DNA from: Peptoniphilus_E sp964345555
GTDB lineage: Bacteria > Bacillota > Clostridia > Tissierellales > Peptoniphilaceae
Direction: 5' to 3'
NCBI GenBank assembly: GCA_964345555.1
Contig: CAYFRD010000015.1
Coordinates: forward strand, 1-38,015
Length of the DNA: 38,015 bases
A model generated the notes under the pieces. The model saw nothing but the letters and a program-made list of their open reading frames with translations, was not told the origin of the DNA and did no database searches. Every line of letters starts with the position of its first letter. Positions within the stretch are counted from its first letter, which is position 1. Below, piece after piece: positions 24,624 to 33,115 of this stretch. The position numbers and the translations under genes are program-made.

Positions 24624-25691
24624 TTATTCTCCCAATTTATCAATGAGTTTATATCCTCTGTTTTCTCTGGATATTTCTATCAATCCTAAAGCTGTGTAAC
24701 CGTAGACCTTGGAGAAGACTTTGTCATCTTTAAAAAATCGGCGATAGTCTTCAATCAGATTTTGTCTGTTTTCTTCCGACTTCATATTCAATGCATCTAC
24801 GATTACTATTCCTGAAATATTTCTGAGCATGATCTGTCTAGCTATTTCTTCAGCGGCTTTTTTATTTATATCGTAAATTTGTTCCTCATGGTTTAGGTAA
24901 CTTCTGTGTCCCGATGAATTGACATCAATGCTCCACAATGCCTCCGTCTGTTCTATTACGATATTACCTCCCTTCTCCAAGGGAATTTTTTTGTTGAACA
25001 GTTCTTTGTAATCTTTTAAAATATGAGGATCATAGATAATTCTGAAGTCCTTATCAAATTTGACATCAAATTCATTTTTATAAGTCCGATATATTTCTCT
25101 ATCGTTTGTGATTATGTTCTCGAATTTATTGGAATACAAAAAAGATCGCAATTTATCCTTTTTGTACAGTAGTTTGGGAGTGGGCCTTCGGTTTCTCTCT
25201 GAAAGTATGTTTTCAGAAAGTTCTTCCAATGAATTGTACTCCTTTAAAATATCCTCTTCATCAAATTGAGCGTTTGATCTGAAAAGAATTCCCTTTAGAT
25301 TTTCTTTTTTTACAAAGCTTTTTAGCTTATCTTTCTGCTCAGCAGTCAACCTCTTAGAATATTTGATAAAATTTGCTCCGGGAAAAAATATCATGAACCT
25401 GCCCTCAAGGGAAATTTCCTCGGATAGTTCCACATGCTTGTCCTCGCTCTTTATTTTCTTCACTTGAACCAGTATTTCATCCTGTTCCTTCAGCGAGGAA
25501 TTCTTGGTCAGTTCCAGAAATCCCTGTTCTTCTCCCAAATTCACGAAGGCGATTCTTTGATTTTTGATGATTTTCTCAACTCTCGCCCTGTAGATGTTTT
25601 TTAAAAGATTATCATCCAAATCAACTATATCCATTATTTTTTTGTCAAAGCTAATGGCGATGTCCATAATTTTGTCTATATATATACTCAT
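24624..25691 (-). CDS. rng: Short RNase E/G-family protein
   Basis: The 355-residue protein has the embedded S1 domain (about 34-90) and the catalytic-core segment SIDVNSSG with D256 and N258. The second metal motif, VIDFIDM in E. coli, here reads IVDALNM, with N302 where the second catalytic Asp is usual. The protein ends soon after GLIEISREN and lacks the zinc-link cysteines and small C-terminal domain of typical RNase G (about 480 residues). It may be catalytically altered and mainly bind RNA. It overlaps radC by 4 bases. Confidence 0.8.
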   Translation of the reverse strand: MSIYIDKIMDIAISFDKKIMDIVDLDDNLLKNIYRARVEKIIKNQRIAFVNLGEEQGFLELTKNSSLKEQDEILVQVKKIKSEDKHVELSEEISLEGRFMIFFPGANFIKYSKRLTAEQKDKLKSFVKKENLKGILFRSNAQFDEEDILKEYNSLEELSENILSERNRRPTPKLLYKKDKLRSFLYSNKFENIITNDREIYRTYKNEFDVKFDKDFRIIYDPHILKDYKELFNKKIPLEKGGNIVIEQTEALWSIDVNSSGHRSYLNHEEQIYDINKKAAEEIARQIMLRNISGIVIVDALNMKSEENRQNLIEDYRRFFKDDKVFSKVYGYTALGLIEISRENRGYKLIDKLGE

Positions 25692-26395
25692 AACAAACCC
25701 TGTTCTCTAAAACTGAAGTATTCTCTGTCGCCTATGATTATGTGATCTACAACTTCTATGCCCAGAAGTTTACCACTTTCACTCAATCTTTCAGTAATGT
25801 TGATATCGTCATTTGATGCCTTGGAATCGCCGGACGGATGATTGTGCAACAGCACTATGCTGTGTGCACTGTAGTCTATGGCGATTTTAAACACCTCTCT
25901 CGGATGAACAATTGTGGAATTGAGTATCCCCTTAGATACGGTTTTAATGGCGATTACTTCCTTCTTAGTGTTAAGTAATGCTATTCTGAATTCTTCCACG
26001 GACAAATCCTTCATGTCCTGCATGACCATATCGGCAATGCTCTGCGGTGAATCGGCTTTATTTTTCTTGAATACACTCTCCGAATTTATCCTGTCGGCAA
26101 GGGTGATTGCAGCCATAAGCATGGCAGCCTTAGCAACTCCCACACCTTTTATCTGCAAAAAATCTTTGACGGATTTCTGTTTTAAGACAGATATACCCTG
26201 TTCTTTATAACCTTCAGTAAAACTGTTTAATATTTCCTGGGAAAGTTCCACAGACGTCTTTGTCCTTGTGCCCGTTCTGATTATCAGCGCTATGAGTTCA
26301 GCATTTGAAAGATATTGCGGTCCCAGTTTCAACAATTTTTCCTGCGGTCTGTCTTCAAAGGGCAAATCCTTTATCCTGTAATTTTTATTTTCCAA
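25688..26395 (-). CDS. radC: RadC/JAB-domain protein
   Basis: The 235-residue protein has a helix-hairpin-helix part (FLQIKGVGVAKA, 79-90) and a C-terminal JAB/MPN metalloprotease-like domain. Its zinc motif is intact: E146, H184, H186, S194 and D197. The role is unclear; old links to radiation repair are not upheld. The start is TTG with AAGGA six bases upstream, overlapping maf by 11 bases. The maf-radC pair is conserved in Firmicutes. Confidence 0.92.
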   Translation of the reverse strand: MENKNYRIKDLPFEDRPQEKLLKLGPQYLSNAELIALIIRTGTRTKTSVELSQEILNSFTEGYKEQGISVLKQKSVKDFLQIKGVGVAKAAMLMAAITLADRINSESVFKKNKADSPQSIADMVMQDMKDLSVEEFRIALLNTKKEVIAIKTVSKGILNSTIVHPREVFKIAIDYSAHSIVLLHNHPSGDSKASNDDINITERLSESGKLLGIEVVDHIIIGDREYFSFREQGLL

Positions 26396-26975
26396 TTTTA
26401 ATCCTTTCCATAAGAGATATATTCAAAAATTTCTTCAAATCGCCGGAAATCTTTGAAATGGGCAATCCTACAATATTAAAAAAATCTCCTTCTATGCTGT
26501 CCACTAAAAGCGATCCGTATCCCTGTATGGCATAAGCTCCAGCTTTTCCCTCATACTCACCTGTTCCAATATAGGCTTCAATATCTCCACGGGACAATTC
26601 CTTGAATTGAACTTTGGACACTTCATAATCGGTGTACTTTAAATTTTTTGAAATGCAGAATATGGAATAGGCGGTGTAAACCTCGTGTGCTTTCCCCGAC
26701 AACATTTGAATCATTTGCTTCGCATCTTCTCTGTCTGTCGGTTTACCTAAAATTTTATCTCCTAAGGCTACAACGGTATCCGCAGACAACACCACAGCTT
26801 CGGGATTTTTCACAGCTACTCCTATGCCCTTTTCAAAGGACAGAGCCATGACCAATTGACCCGGATCTACATAGTCCGCATTGTTCTCTTGTATATCTTC
26901 AGTTATTATTTTAAAATCCGTGAATTTAGATAAAATTTCACGTCTTCTCTCCGATTGCGATGCCAGTATAATCAT
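26385..26975 (-). CDS. maf: Maf-family nucleotide pyrophosphatase
   Basis: The 196-residue protein has the N-terminal ILASQSERRREIL and the catalytic SADTVV segment followed by GKP. Maf enzymes hydrolyse dTTP, UTP or modified pyrimidine triphosphates, and overproduction blocks septation. AGGAG precedes the ATG. It lies before radC as in Bacillus and Clostridia. Confidence 0.93.
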   Translation of the reverse strand: MIILASQSERRREILSKFTDFKIITEDIQENNADYVDPGQLVMALSFEKGIGVAVKNPEAVVLSADTVVALGDKILGKPTDREDAKQMIQMLSGKAHEVYTAYSIFCISKNLKYTDYEVSKVQFKELSRGDIEAYIGTGEYEGKAGAYAIQGYGSLLVDSIEGDFFNIVGLPISKISGDLKKFLNISLMERIKIGK

Positions 26976-26977
26976 TT

Positions 26978-27481
26978 CTACTCCTTGTAAACTTCACCAA
27001 GTATTTTAACTACTTCTCTCGAACTGAATCCGATGAATATCCCCGTGAATATGGCAAATATCATCAGAAATGGCAGATAGGCAACTATGTGCGTGCTCTC
27101 CAATACAACTGCAGCTGCAATTATCTGACCGACATTGTGAAAGACTGCACCCAATATGCTTATGCCGATTATGGACAGGTACCTGCTCAAAAATCTGTGT
27201 GAAGCAATCATGACTAAAGCGCTTAGCATAGTGCCCGTGAATGAAAATATAAAGGATGACACGGAACCCGTAATCAATACCAATAAAAGAGTTTTGAGCA
27301 CTGCAACAAAAATCCCCTCCCTATATCCGAAAAACACTATGGTCACTAATACGATTATATTCGATATTCCGATTTTCGCTCCGGGAATTACCACAGGCAT
27401 TGGAATGTTCAACTCCAACAATCCCAGTACCAGTCCTCCCGATACGAGTAAAGACAGATAGATAAGTTTTCTTAAAGTCAT
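26978..27481 (-). CDS. Gx transporter/EetB-like membrane protein
   Basis: The 167-residue protein has about five hydrophobic segments. It belongs to the family once labelled heptaprenyl diphosphate synthase component I and now called Gx transporter. As I recall, the same family and its NusG-II partner correspond to EetB and EetA in the Listeria extracellular electron-transfer locus. Function is unproven. It overlaps the NusG-II gene by 4 bases and precedes maf by 2. Confidence 0.8.
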   Translation of the reverse strand: MTLRKLIYLSLLVSGGLVLGLLELNIPMPVVIPGAKIGISNIIVLVTIVFFGYREGIFVAVLKTLLLVLITGSVSSFIFSFTGTMLSALVMIASHRFLSRYLSIIGISILGAVFHNVGQIIAAAVVLESTHIVAYLPFLMIFAIFTGIFIGFSSREVVKILGEVYKE

Positions 27482-27849
27482 TGCAATATCACGTCCACTT
27501 CGTTGGAAGTTTCAGATTCGATCTTAACAAGCAGTCTGTTGGGCAGACAGATTATTGTTTCATTGTTTGCACTTATTTCTCCCATATGCAGGCAAACCTT
27601 GTCCTCGCAGTCGGACTCAACCATCTTGACCTTGCCCTTTTCTATTTTAATTTTATTTTTTCCGTACTTTGAATTTATATCTATGATTTCTCCGTCATGG
27701 GCTTTTAAATTGTACTCCGCCACTTTTTCAGAATCCACATACACGGCTACAACATCACCCTTGGTCTTGTTTTCATTTTTTATTTTTGCAAATATGAAAA
27801 ATGAAGAAAAAATCACCAGTATAATTACTATATAATCTCCTTTTTTCAT
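27478..27849 (-). CDS. NusG domain II (EetA-like) membrane-anchored protein
   Basis: The 123-residue protein has one N-terminal membrane anchor (YIVIILVIFSSFFIFA) and an exported NusG-II domain with the characteristic SDCEDKVCLHMGEI and IICLPNRLLV. It is not a transcription factor despite the name. The ATG at 27849 has GAGG five bases upstream; an in-frame GTG at 27855 overlaps that site. It is cotranscribed with the Gx-family protein and lies beside the Rnf operon, suggesting a role in membrane electron transfer (inference). Confidence 0.85.
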   Translation of the reverse strand: MKKGDYIVIILVIFSSFFIFAKIKNENKTKGDVVAVYVDSEKVAEYNLKAHDGEIIDINSKYGKNKIKIEKGKVKMVESDCEDKVCLHMGEISANNETIICLPNRLLVKIESETSNEVDVILQ

Positions 27850-27864
27850 AAACACCTCAATAAA

Positions 27865-27873
27865 ATTATAGCA
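27865..27873 (-). promoter_or_regulatory. Possible extended -10 promoter of the NusG-II operon
   Basis: The minus strand reads TGC-TATAAT. No good -35 is present, and the predicted start would fall almost on the ribosome site, so a start further upstream among the hairpins is also possible. Confidence 0.35.
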
Positions 27874-27897
27874 ATAAAGTAAGATTTATAAAAGCAT

Positions 27898-27929
27898 ATA
27901 AAAAGACTTCTTACTTTAAAAGAAGTCTT
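27898..27929 (-). terminator. Distal stem-loop terminator behind the Rnf operon
   Basis: Arms 27920-27929 and 27903-27912 form a perfect 10-bp stem with a 7-base loop, followed on the minus strand by five T. It is the last of four stem-loops between rnfB and the NusG-II gene. Confidence 0.65.
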
Positions 27930-27940
27930 AATATGAGCAG

Positions 27941-28034
27941 ATATATTTATTGATAATACAAAATTCAAAATGCAATCAATAAATATATAAATTTAAATAT
28001 GTAAAAATAAGTATTTAATCGCTTGCCGATTAAA
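27941..28034. repeat. Two further inverted repeats in the rnfB downstream gap
   Basis: A perfect 14-bp A/T inverted repeat (27941-27954 with 27975-27988, 20-base loop) and an 8-bp one (28014-28021 with 28027-28034, 5-base loop) lie between two terminators. No gene is visible in the 27850-28108 gap. They might belong to a structured untranslated RNA or a regulatory site. Confidence 0.6.
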
Positions 28035-28076
28035 AATATAAAGCCTTTAAATACGTAAATAACGAATTAAAGGCTT
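28031..28076 (-). terminator. First terminator of the Rnf operon
   Basis: Arms 28067-28076 and 28041-28050 pair perfectly over 10 bp around a 16-base loop. They are followed on the minus strand by TATATTTTTA. It starts about 30 bases after the rnfB stop. Confidence 0.7.
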
Positions 28077-28108
28077 TTATATTCCAAAATTTTTAAATAA
28101 CTCTTTAA

Positions 28109-28996
28109 TTATTTTGTAGTTTCCTGTTGTTGAAGTTTTTCAAGCTTTTTCTTTTCCGCCATTTCCTTTTGTCTTTGCTTAATCTTTTCAACTTTTTCAG
28201 GATATTCGCAGTAGATTGCACCGGTCGGGCACTTTGATACGCATATTCCGCAGTTGATACACTTGTCATAATCTATTTTAGCCAAGTTGTCCGTTACGTG
28301 TATAGCATCCTTAGGACAGTTCTTTTCACATAGTCCGCATGCTATACATCCGATGCTGCAATTTGTTCTGACGACTTTGCCCGAATCCTTTGAAAAACAT
28401 TCAACGACGGTTTTTGCTTTGTAGGGAACCATGGAGATAATTCCCTTTGGACAGATAGCGGTGCATTTTTTACAAGCAACACATTTTTCTTTGTCCACAA
28501 CTGCAACTCCGTCAACGACATGTATTGCATCGTATTCACATACACTGACACAAGTTCCTCCGCCGACACAGCCGTAGGTACAAGATTTTGAGCCCTTTTG
28601 AAAGTCGGAGATAAGTCTGCAGTCTTGCAATCCTTCGTAACTGTACTTATCCTTTGCCTTGCCGCAAGAGCCTTGACATTGAACATTAGCAACGATTCTT
28701 TCCACATCCAGTGCATTTGTTCCAAGAAGTGAAGCTATTTCCTTTGCAACTTCGCTTCCGCCGATTACACAGGCTTCTACAGGTGCTTTGCCGTCCGCTA
28801 TTGCTTGAGCGAGTCCGTCACAGCCGGGATAACCGCAGGCTCCGCAGTTGGCGCCGGGAAGAGCTTGTCTTACTTTTACAACTCTTTCATCCACTTCAAC
28901 TGCAAACACACTTGATGCGATGGATAACAAAACTCCGAAAGCTGCTCCTATGACTGCAAGTATTAAAGCCGGATAAATAATTTGATTAATTTCCAT
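28109..28996 (-). CDS. rnfB: Rnf complex subunit B
   Basis: The 295-residue subunit receives electrons from reduced ferredoxin. One N-terminal membrane helix is followed by the Fes domain (CGACGYPGC near residue 55), then several [4Fe-4S] motifs: CVGGGTCVSVC, CVACKKCTAICP, CIACGLCEKNCP and CINCGICVSKCP. A Lys/Glu-rich tail ends the protein. AGGAGG precedes the ATG. It is the last gene of rnfCDGEAB, the order usual in Clostridia. Confidence 0.96.
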   Translation of the reverse strand: MEINQIIYPALILAVIGAAFGVLLSIASSVFAVEVDERVVKVRQALPGANCGACGYPGCDGLAQAIADGKAPVEACVIGGSEVAKEIASLLGTNALDVERIVANVQCQGSCGKAKDKYSYEGLQDCRLISDFQKGSKSCTYGCVGGGTCVSVCEYDAIHVVDGVAVVDKEKCVACKKCTAICPKGIISMVPYKAKTVVECFSKDSGKVVRTNCSIGCIACGLCEKNCPKDAIHVTDNLAKIDYDKCINCGICVSKCPTGAIYCEYPEKVEKIKQRQKEMAEKKKLEKLQQQETTK

Positions 28997-29006
28997 ACTA
29001 TGCCTC

Positions 29007-29585
29007 CTATACTAAACCTTGGAATCCTGAGAAAGCCAGTGCCATTAGTCCGGCACTTATGAGGGCTATGGGAACTCCCTTTAAATCTTCAGGCACATCT
29101 GCAAAGTCCAATCTCTCTCTCAGGGAAGACATCAATATCAAAGCAAGGGCAAATCCGATAGATGCTCCCAATCCGCTGAATACTGTTTCTATCAGGTTGT
29201 AGCTGTTTTGTATATTAAGTACCGTAACTCCCAGTACCACACAGTTTGTGGTGATAAGGGGCAAGTAAACTCCCATTGCAGTATACAAACTTGGCGAGGT
29301 CTTCTTTATTACTATTTCTACGAATTGAACTAAAGATGCTATTACAAGTATGAATACTATAGTTTGCAAGTATTGCAATCCCAGTGCATCTAATATAAAT
29401 CTTTGTATAACCCATGTTATCGCCGAAGAAAGCACAACTACAAAAGTTACTGCAATTCCCATTCCTGTGGCGGTTTCAACTTTTGAAGAAACTCCAAGGA
29501 AGGGGCAAATTCCCAAGAATTGAGCGAATACATAGTTATTGACCAGAATCGTTGAAATTAATATTGCAAATATACTCTCTAACAT
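29007..29585 (-). CDS. rnfA: Rnf complex subunit A
   Basis: The 192-residue integral membrane subunit has about six helices, with the family segment VNNYVFAQFLGICPFLGVS near the N-terminus. With RnfE it forms the membrane core and carries a [2Fe-2S] centre in related complexes. The ATG at 29585 has GAGG eight bases upstream; the in-frame GTG at 29594 is too close to that site. Confidence 0.95.
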   Translation of the reverse strand: MLESIFAILISTILVNNYVFAQFLGICPFLGVSSKVETATGMGIAVTFVVVLSSAITWVIQRFILDALGLQYLQTIVFILVIASLVQFVEIVIKKTSPSLYTAMGVYLPLITTNCVVLGVTVLNIQNSYNLIETVFSGLGASIGFALALILMSSLRERLDFADVPEDLKGVPIALISAGLMALAFSGFQGLV

Positions 29586-29586
29586 A

Positions 29587-30183
29587 TTATTCACCTCTCC
29601 TATTTAAAATTTTTCTAAATGCGGCTATCAGGAAACCCAACAGTATAAATGCACCTGCCGGAGCACCCATTATGCCTATTCCGGGATAGGATTCAGGAAG
29701 AATTTGTATGTTGAACAATGTTCCGTATCCGAAAAATTCTCTTATAATACCCATGGATACAACCGCAAGCATATATCCCAGACCTGTTCCCAGTCCGTCT
29801 ACAATTGACGGCAGTAAGCTGTTCTTATAGGCAAAACCTTCTGCTTCGCCAAGTATACAACAGTTTACTACAATCAATGGAAGGAATATTCCCAAAGCAT
29901 TGTAGATGGGTTTAGCATAGGCTTGAAGTATCATTTGAACCAAGGTTACAAAGGTTGCAATTACAACTATGAAGCAGGGGATTCTTATTTTATCGGGTAT
30001 GACTTTTCTGAGTATTGAAACTACTCCGTTACTCATTATCAATACAAAGGTTACCGCAATCCCCATAGCCACCGAGTTGGAGAGGGCATTTGTTATAGCC
30101 AGTACCGAACACAGACCTATCAATTGCATAAATACAGGGTTATTTTTTGTTATTGCGTTTATAAAAACTTTTTTTGTACTCAT
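29587..30183 (-). CDS. rnfE: Rnf complex subunit E
   Basis: The 198-residue membrane subunit is homologous to RnfA. Family segments such as NPVFMQLIGLCSVLAIT at the N-terminus and NCCILGEAEGFA in the middle are present, the latter supplying the cysteine region of the shared iron-sulfur site. About six helices are visible. It follows rnfG by 10 bases. Confidence 0.95.
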   Translation of the reverse strand: MSTKKVFINAITKNNPVFMQLIGLCSVLAITNALSNSVAMGIAVTFVLIMSNGVVSILRKVIPDKIRIPCFIVVIATFVTLVQMILQAYAKPIYNALGIFLPLIVVNCCILGEAEGFAYKNSLLPSIVDGLGTGLGYMLAVVSMGIIREFFGYGTLFNIQILPESYPGIGIMGAPAGAFILLGFLIAAFRKILNRRGE

Positions 30184-30193
30184 ATTCTCACCC

Positions 30194-30781
30194 CTACTTA
30201 TTTTCCTTTAAAAATTCGGCATAGGCTTGAAGGACTACGTTACTTCCGTTTACTACAGCCTTTGATGTGACTGTGGCACCACTGAGCCAAAGAACTTCAT
30301 TGTCGGCTTGAGGTTCCTTTGAAATGGTCAGCTCTCCTAAGGCTGATTTTTCATTGTATGATGTGTAGTAAGGTTCTTCTTCAATTAAACTTCCGAAGTT
30401 TTTAGTTTCTTGATGTACTATATTTCTGAAACCTGCGATTTTATCATCTGTGGTTCTTATGCCGATAGCATTGGTCATTGCACCGCCAAATCCGTTTACA
30501 GAAACAGTAATTCCGCATCCTACCACTTCACCTGATTTTTTCGCAGTGAAAATATCTTGTATGTCGGGATATGCTTCTTTGATCTTTGCGATTTCATCTT
30601 GATCATATCTTTCGAAGTCATCTGCAGCGTCTCCGAAGATAATTGCATAGGACTCCATGGTCGCTTCAAGTTCGGCAGCTTCGATAATAGGAGCTGTAAA
30701 CCCGTTTACAACGGCTAAAAGTCCGGCAGAAATAGCACAAAATAAGAAAAGTACAATTCCGAATTTTATAGGTTCTTTCAT
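30194..30781 (-). CDS. rnfG: Rnf complex subunit G (FMN-binding)
   Basis: The 195-residue subunit has one N-terminal helix (about 8-28) and an exported FMN-binding domain. The flavinylation site is SGATVTS with T170 as expected acceptor for ApbE. The residue six before T170, normally Asp in the DxxSGAT consensus, is Leu164 here. No apbE gene lies in the window. It overlaps rnfD by 4 bases. Confidence 0.93.
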   Translation of the reverse strand: MKEPIKFGIVLFLFCAISAGLLAVVNGFTAPIIEAAELEATMESYAIIFGDAADDFERYDQDEIAKIKEAYPDIQDIFTAKKSGEVVGCGITVSVNGFGGAMTNAIGIRTTDDKIAGFRNIVHQETKNFGSLIEEEPYYTSYNEKSALGELTISKEPQADNEVLWLSGATVTSKAVVNGSNVVLQAYAEFLKENK

Positions 30782-31767
30782 TTGCTCGCCTCCCCGTATG
30801 CTTCACCTAGGGTTAATCTATCTATTAATGGAGTTACGACATTCATAAGGCAGATCGCATAAGATACTCCTTCAGGAAGAGAAGCCTTCGCTCTGATAAC
30901 CGCCGTGATAATTCCACAGCCGATTGCAAATATTATCTTGCCCTTTCTGGTTATGGGTGCTGAAGAATAATCAGTTGCCATGAAGACTGCTCCAAGTAAA
31001 AGTCCGCCTCCCATCAATTCGTAGGGAATGATATCAGCAGGAATTCCCAAGGCAAAGAGTATTATTCCGGTAGTTAAAACATAAATCACAGGCACATCAG
31101 GTCTTATTACCTTTCTTACAACCAAGTAGATTGCGCCTATTAATATTAAAATTGCCGATGTTTCTCCGATAACTCCGGGGATTCTTCCTATTGCCATATC
31201 AGCCAAGTTTGGCAGGTTTGCATAATCTCCCGCCTTTATAAGTTGAAGTGGAGTTGCTGAACTGATTGCATCAACTGTACTTCCAAATCCCACAGGATCT
31301 GAATAAGTAGTCATGGCTTTTGCCCAAGAGGACATAAGTACTATTCTCGCTCCAAGAGCGGGATTCATAAAGTTGGAACCTATTCCTCCAAAACAACCCT
31401 TTACTATTACCATGGCAAATACAGAACCGAAGGCCGCCATCCACCATGGCATTGTAGCCGGCAGATTGAATGCTATGAGCATACCTGTGACTACGGCTGA
31501 CAAGTCGTTAATTCTTACATCTTTTTTAAGAGCTTTTTGAAATAAATATTCCGATGCTACGCAAAATCCCACGCATACGATCACAAGTTTGACAGCATTT
31601 AATCCGAAGAAATAGATGGATCCTGCCAAAATTGGAAACATGGCGATTATTACGTCCATCATTATCTTGTTTACGGAATCGTTGGATCTGATATGTGGAG
31701 CTAGCGATACAAAAAAATCATCTCTTAAACCCTTAATTCTCTGTTCATTGTTAATGTTTTTTTCCAT
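30778..31767 (-). CDS. rnfD: Rnf complex subunit D
   Basis: The 329-residue membrane subunit has about nine helices. The covalent FMN site is DAISSAT with Asp166 and Thr172; Ser replaces the usual Gly before Ala. Conserved GSNFMNPALGAR is at about 130-141. It lies 10 bases after rnfC with AGGAG before its ATG. Confidence 0.94.
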   Translation of the reverse strand: MEKNINNEQRIKGLRDDFFVSLAPHIRSNDSVNKIMMDVIIAMFPILAGSIYFFGLNAVKLVIVCVGFCVASEYLFQKALKKDVRINDLSAVVTGMLIAFNLPATMPWWMAAFGSVFAMVIVKGCFGGIGSNFMNPALGARIVLMSSWAKAMTTYSDPVGFGSTVDAISSATPLQLIKAGDYANLPNLADMAIGRIPGVIGETSAILILIGAIYLVVRKVIRPDVPVIYVLTTGIILFALGIPADIIPYELMGGGLLLGAVFMATDYSSAPITRKGKIIFAIGCGIITAVIRAKASLPEGVSYAICLMNVVTPLIDRLTLGEAYGEASK

Positions 31768-31777
31768 ATTCTACTCC

Positions 31778-33115
31778 TTACTTCGATCTCATCATATTCA
31801 TTCTTATTTCTCTCTTCGCAAGCTTTATTGAGGGAGAAAGATTTCTCTTTGCAGGGCATACAAAAGAACAAATACCGCATTCCATGCATTGATCTGCATG
31901 TAAAATTGAGCATTGGTCGACATCGCCCTTCAGTATTGCAGAGTTGATTTCTGTAGGTCTTATATTTGCAGGACAATAATCAACACATTTTGAACATCTG
32001 ATACAGGGACTTTCTTCGCCTGTATTTATTTCAGATGCACAAAGCGCCAAAAGTCCCGACGTTGTCTTGGTGATGGGTGATCTCAAGTCGAATACGGATT
32101 TGCCCGTCATAGGTCCGCCGCATACTATGTCTATGTAATCTTCCTTTACTCCGCCGCAAAATTCCAATATATCTTCCACAGGAGTGCCGATTTTTACAAG
32201 TATGTTCTTGGGATTTTCTATTCCCGAACCGCTCACTGTTATTACTCTTTCATAGGAAGGTTTACCTTCTATCATAGCTTCATAAAATGCAAGAGTCGTA
32301 CCCACATTTGTGAGGAATACTCCCACATCATTTGTAACTTTATTTTGCGGAACTATTCTTCCGACTACAGCCTCGGACAATCTCTTGGAATCACCTTGGG
32401 GATACTTGGTCTGACAACTAACCACTTTGATGTGCTTCCATCTGTCAGTCTGTGATATCCTCTTTTCCATAGTTTCTATGGCATCAGGTTTATTCTCTTC
32501 AATTGCCATGTATGAAATATCTTTGTTGTAAAATTTGGAGAAGATATTCAGTCCTTCGAGAATATCATCAGCTCTCTCCAACATTATCCTGTGGTCGCAA
32601 GTCAAATAAGGCTCACATTCCGCTCCGTTTATTATACATTCGTCCAGTACGGGATTTTCGCTTTTGAGTTTAGCATGAAGGGGAAAGCCCGCTCCACCCA
32701 TACCTACGATCCCTTTGTTTTTTATGAAGGGAATTACATCATCAATGGTCAAATCTTCATAATTCAGCAAAGGCTCCGCCTCGACTCTCTCTCCTGTGAA
32801 ATCATTTTCAATTATTACACAATCACAGTACCTTCCATCTGCCGTATACATTTTTTCTATGGACTTGACTGTGCCTGAAATTGAGGAATGAACTGAACAG
32901 GATATAAAAGCTTCTGAATTTCCAATCATCTGACCGATTTTAACCTTATCTCCCTTTGATACCAATGCCGTTGCAGGTGCACCGATATGTTGGCTCAAAG
33001 GTATGTAGGCTATTTTAGGTTCGGGCATTACTTCTATGGGAAGCTTTTCTGTAAGCTCCTTATGTTCATCCATGTGAACACCGCCCACACTAAAAGTAAG
33101 ATTTTTTGTATCCAT
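31778..33115 (-). CDS. rnfC: Rnf complex subunit C
   Basis: The 445-residue peripheral subunit is the NAD-reducing part of the complex. The flavin/NADH-binding GMGGAGFPLHAKL is at about 137-149, and two [4Fe-4S] motifs near the C-terminus read CIRCSKCVDYCP and CMECGICSFVCP. It is the first gene of the operon, as usual in Clostridia, with GAGG before the ATG. Confidence 0.95.
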   Translation of the reverse strand: MDTKNLTFSVGGVHMDEHKELTEKLPIEVMPEPKIAYIPLSQHIGAPATALVSKGDKVKIGQMIGNSEAFISCSVHSSISGTVKSIEKMYTADGRYCDCVIIENDFTGERVEAEPLLNYEDLTIDDVIPFIKNKGIVGMGGAGFPLHAKLKSENPVLDECIINGAECEPYLTCDHRIMLERADDILEGLNIFSKFYNKDISYMAIEENKPDAIETMEKRISQTDRWKHIKVVSCQTKYPQGDSKRLSEAVVGRIVPQNKVTNDVGVFLTNVGTTLAFYEAMIEGKPSYERVITVSGSGIENPKNILVKIGTPVEDILEFCGGVKEDYIDIVCGGPMTGKSVFDLRSPITKTTSGLLALCASEINTGEESPCIRCSKCVDYCPANIRPTEINSAILKGDVDQCSILHADQCMECGICSFVCPAKRNLSPSIKLAKREIRMNMMRSK

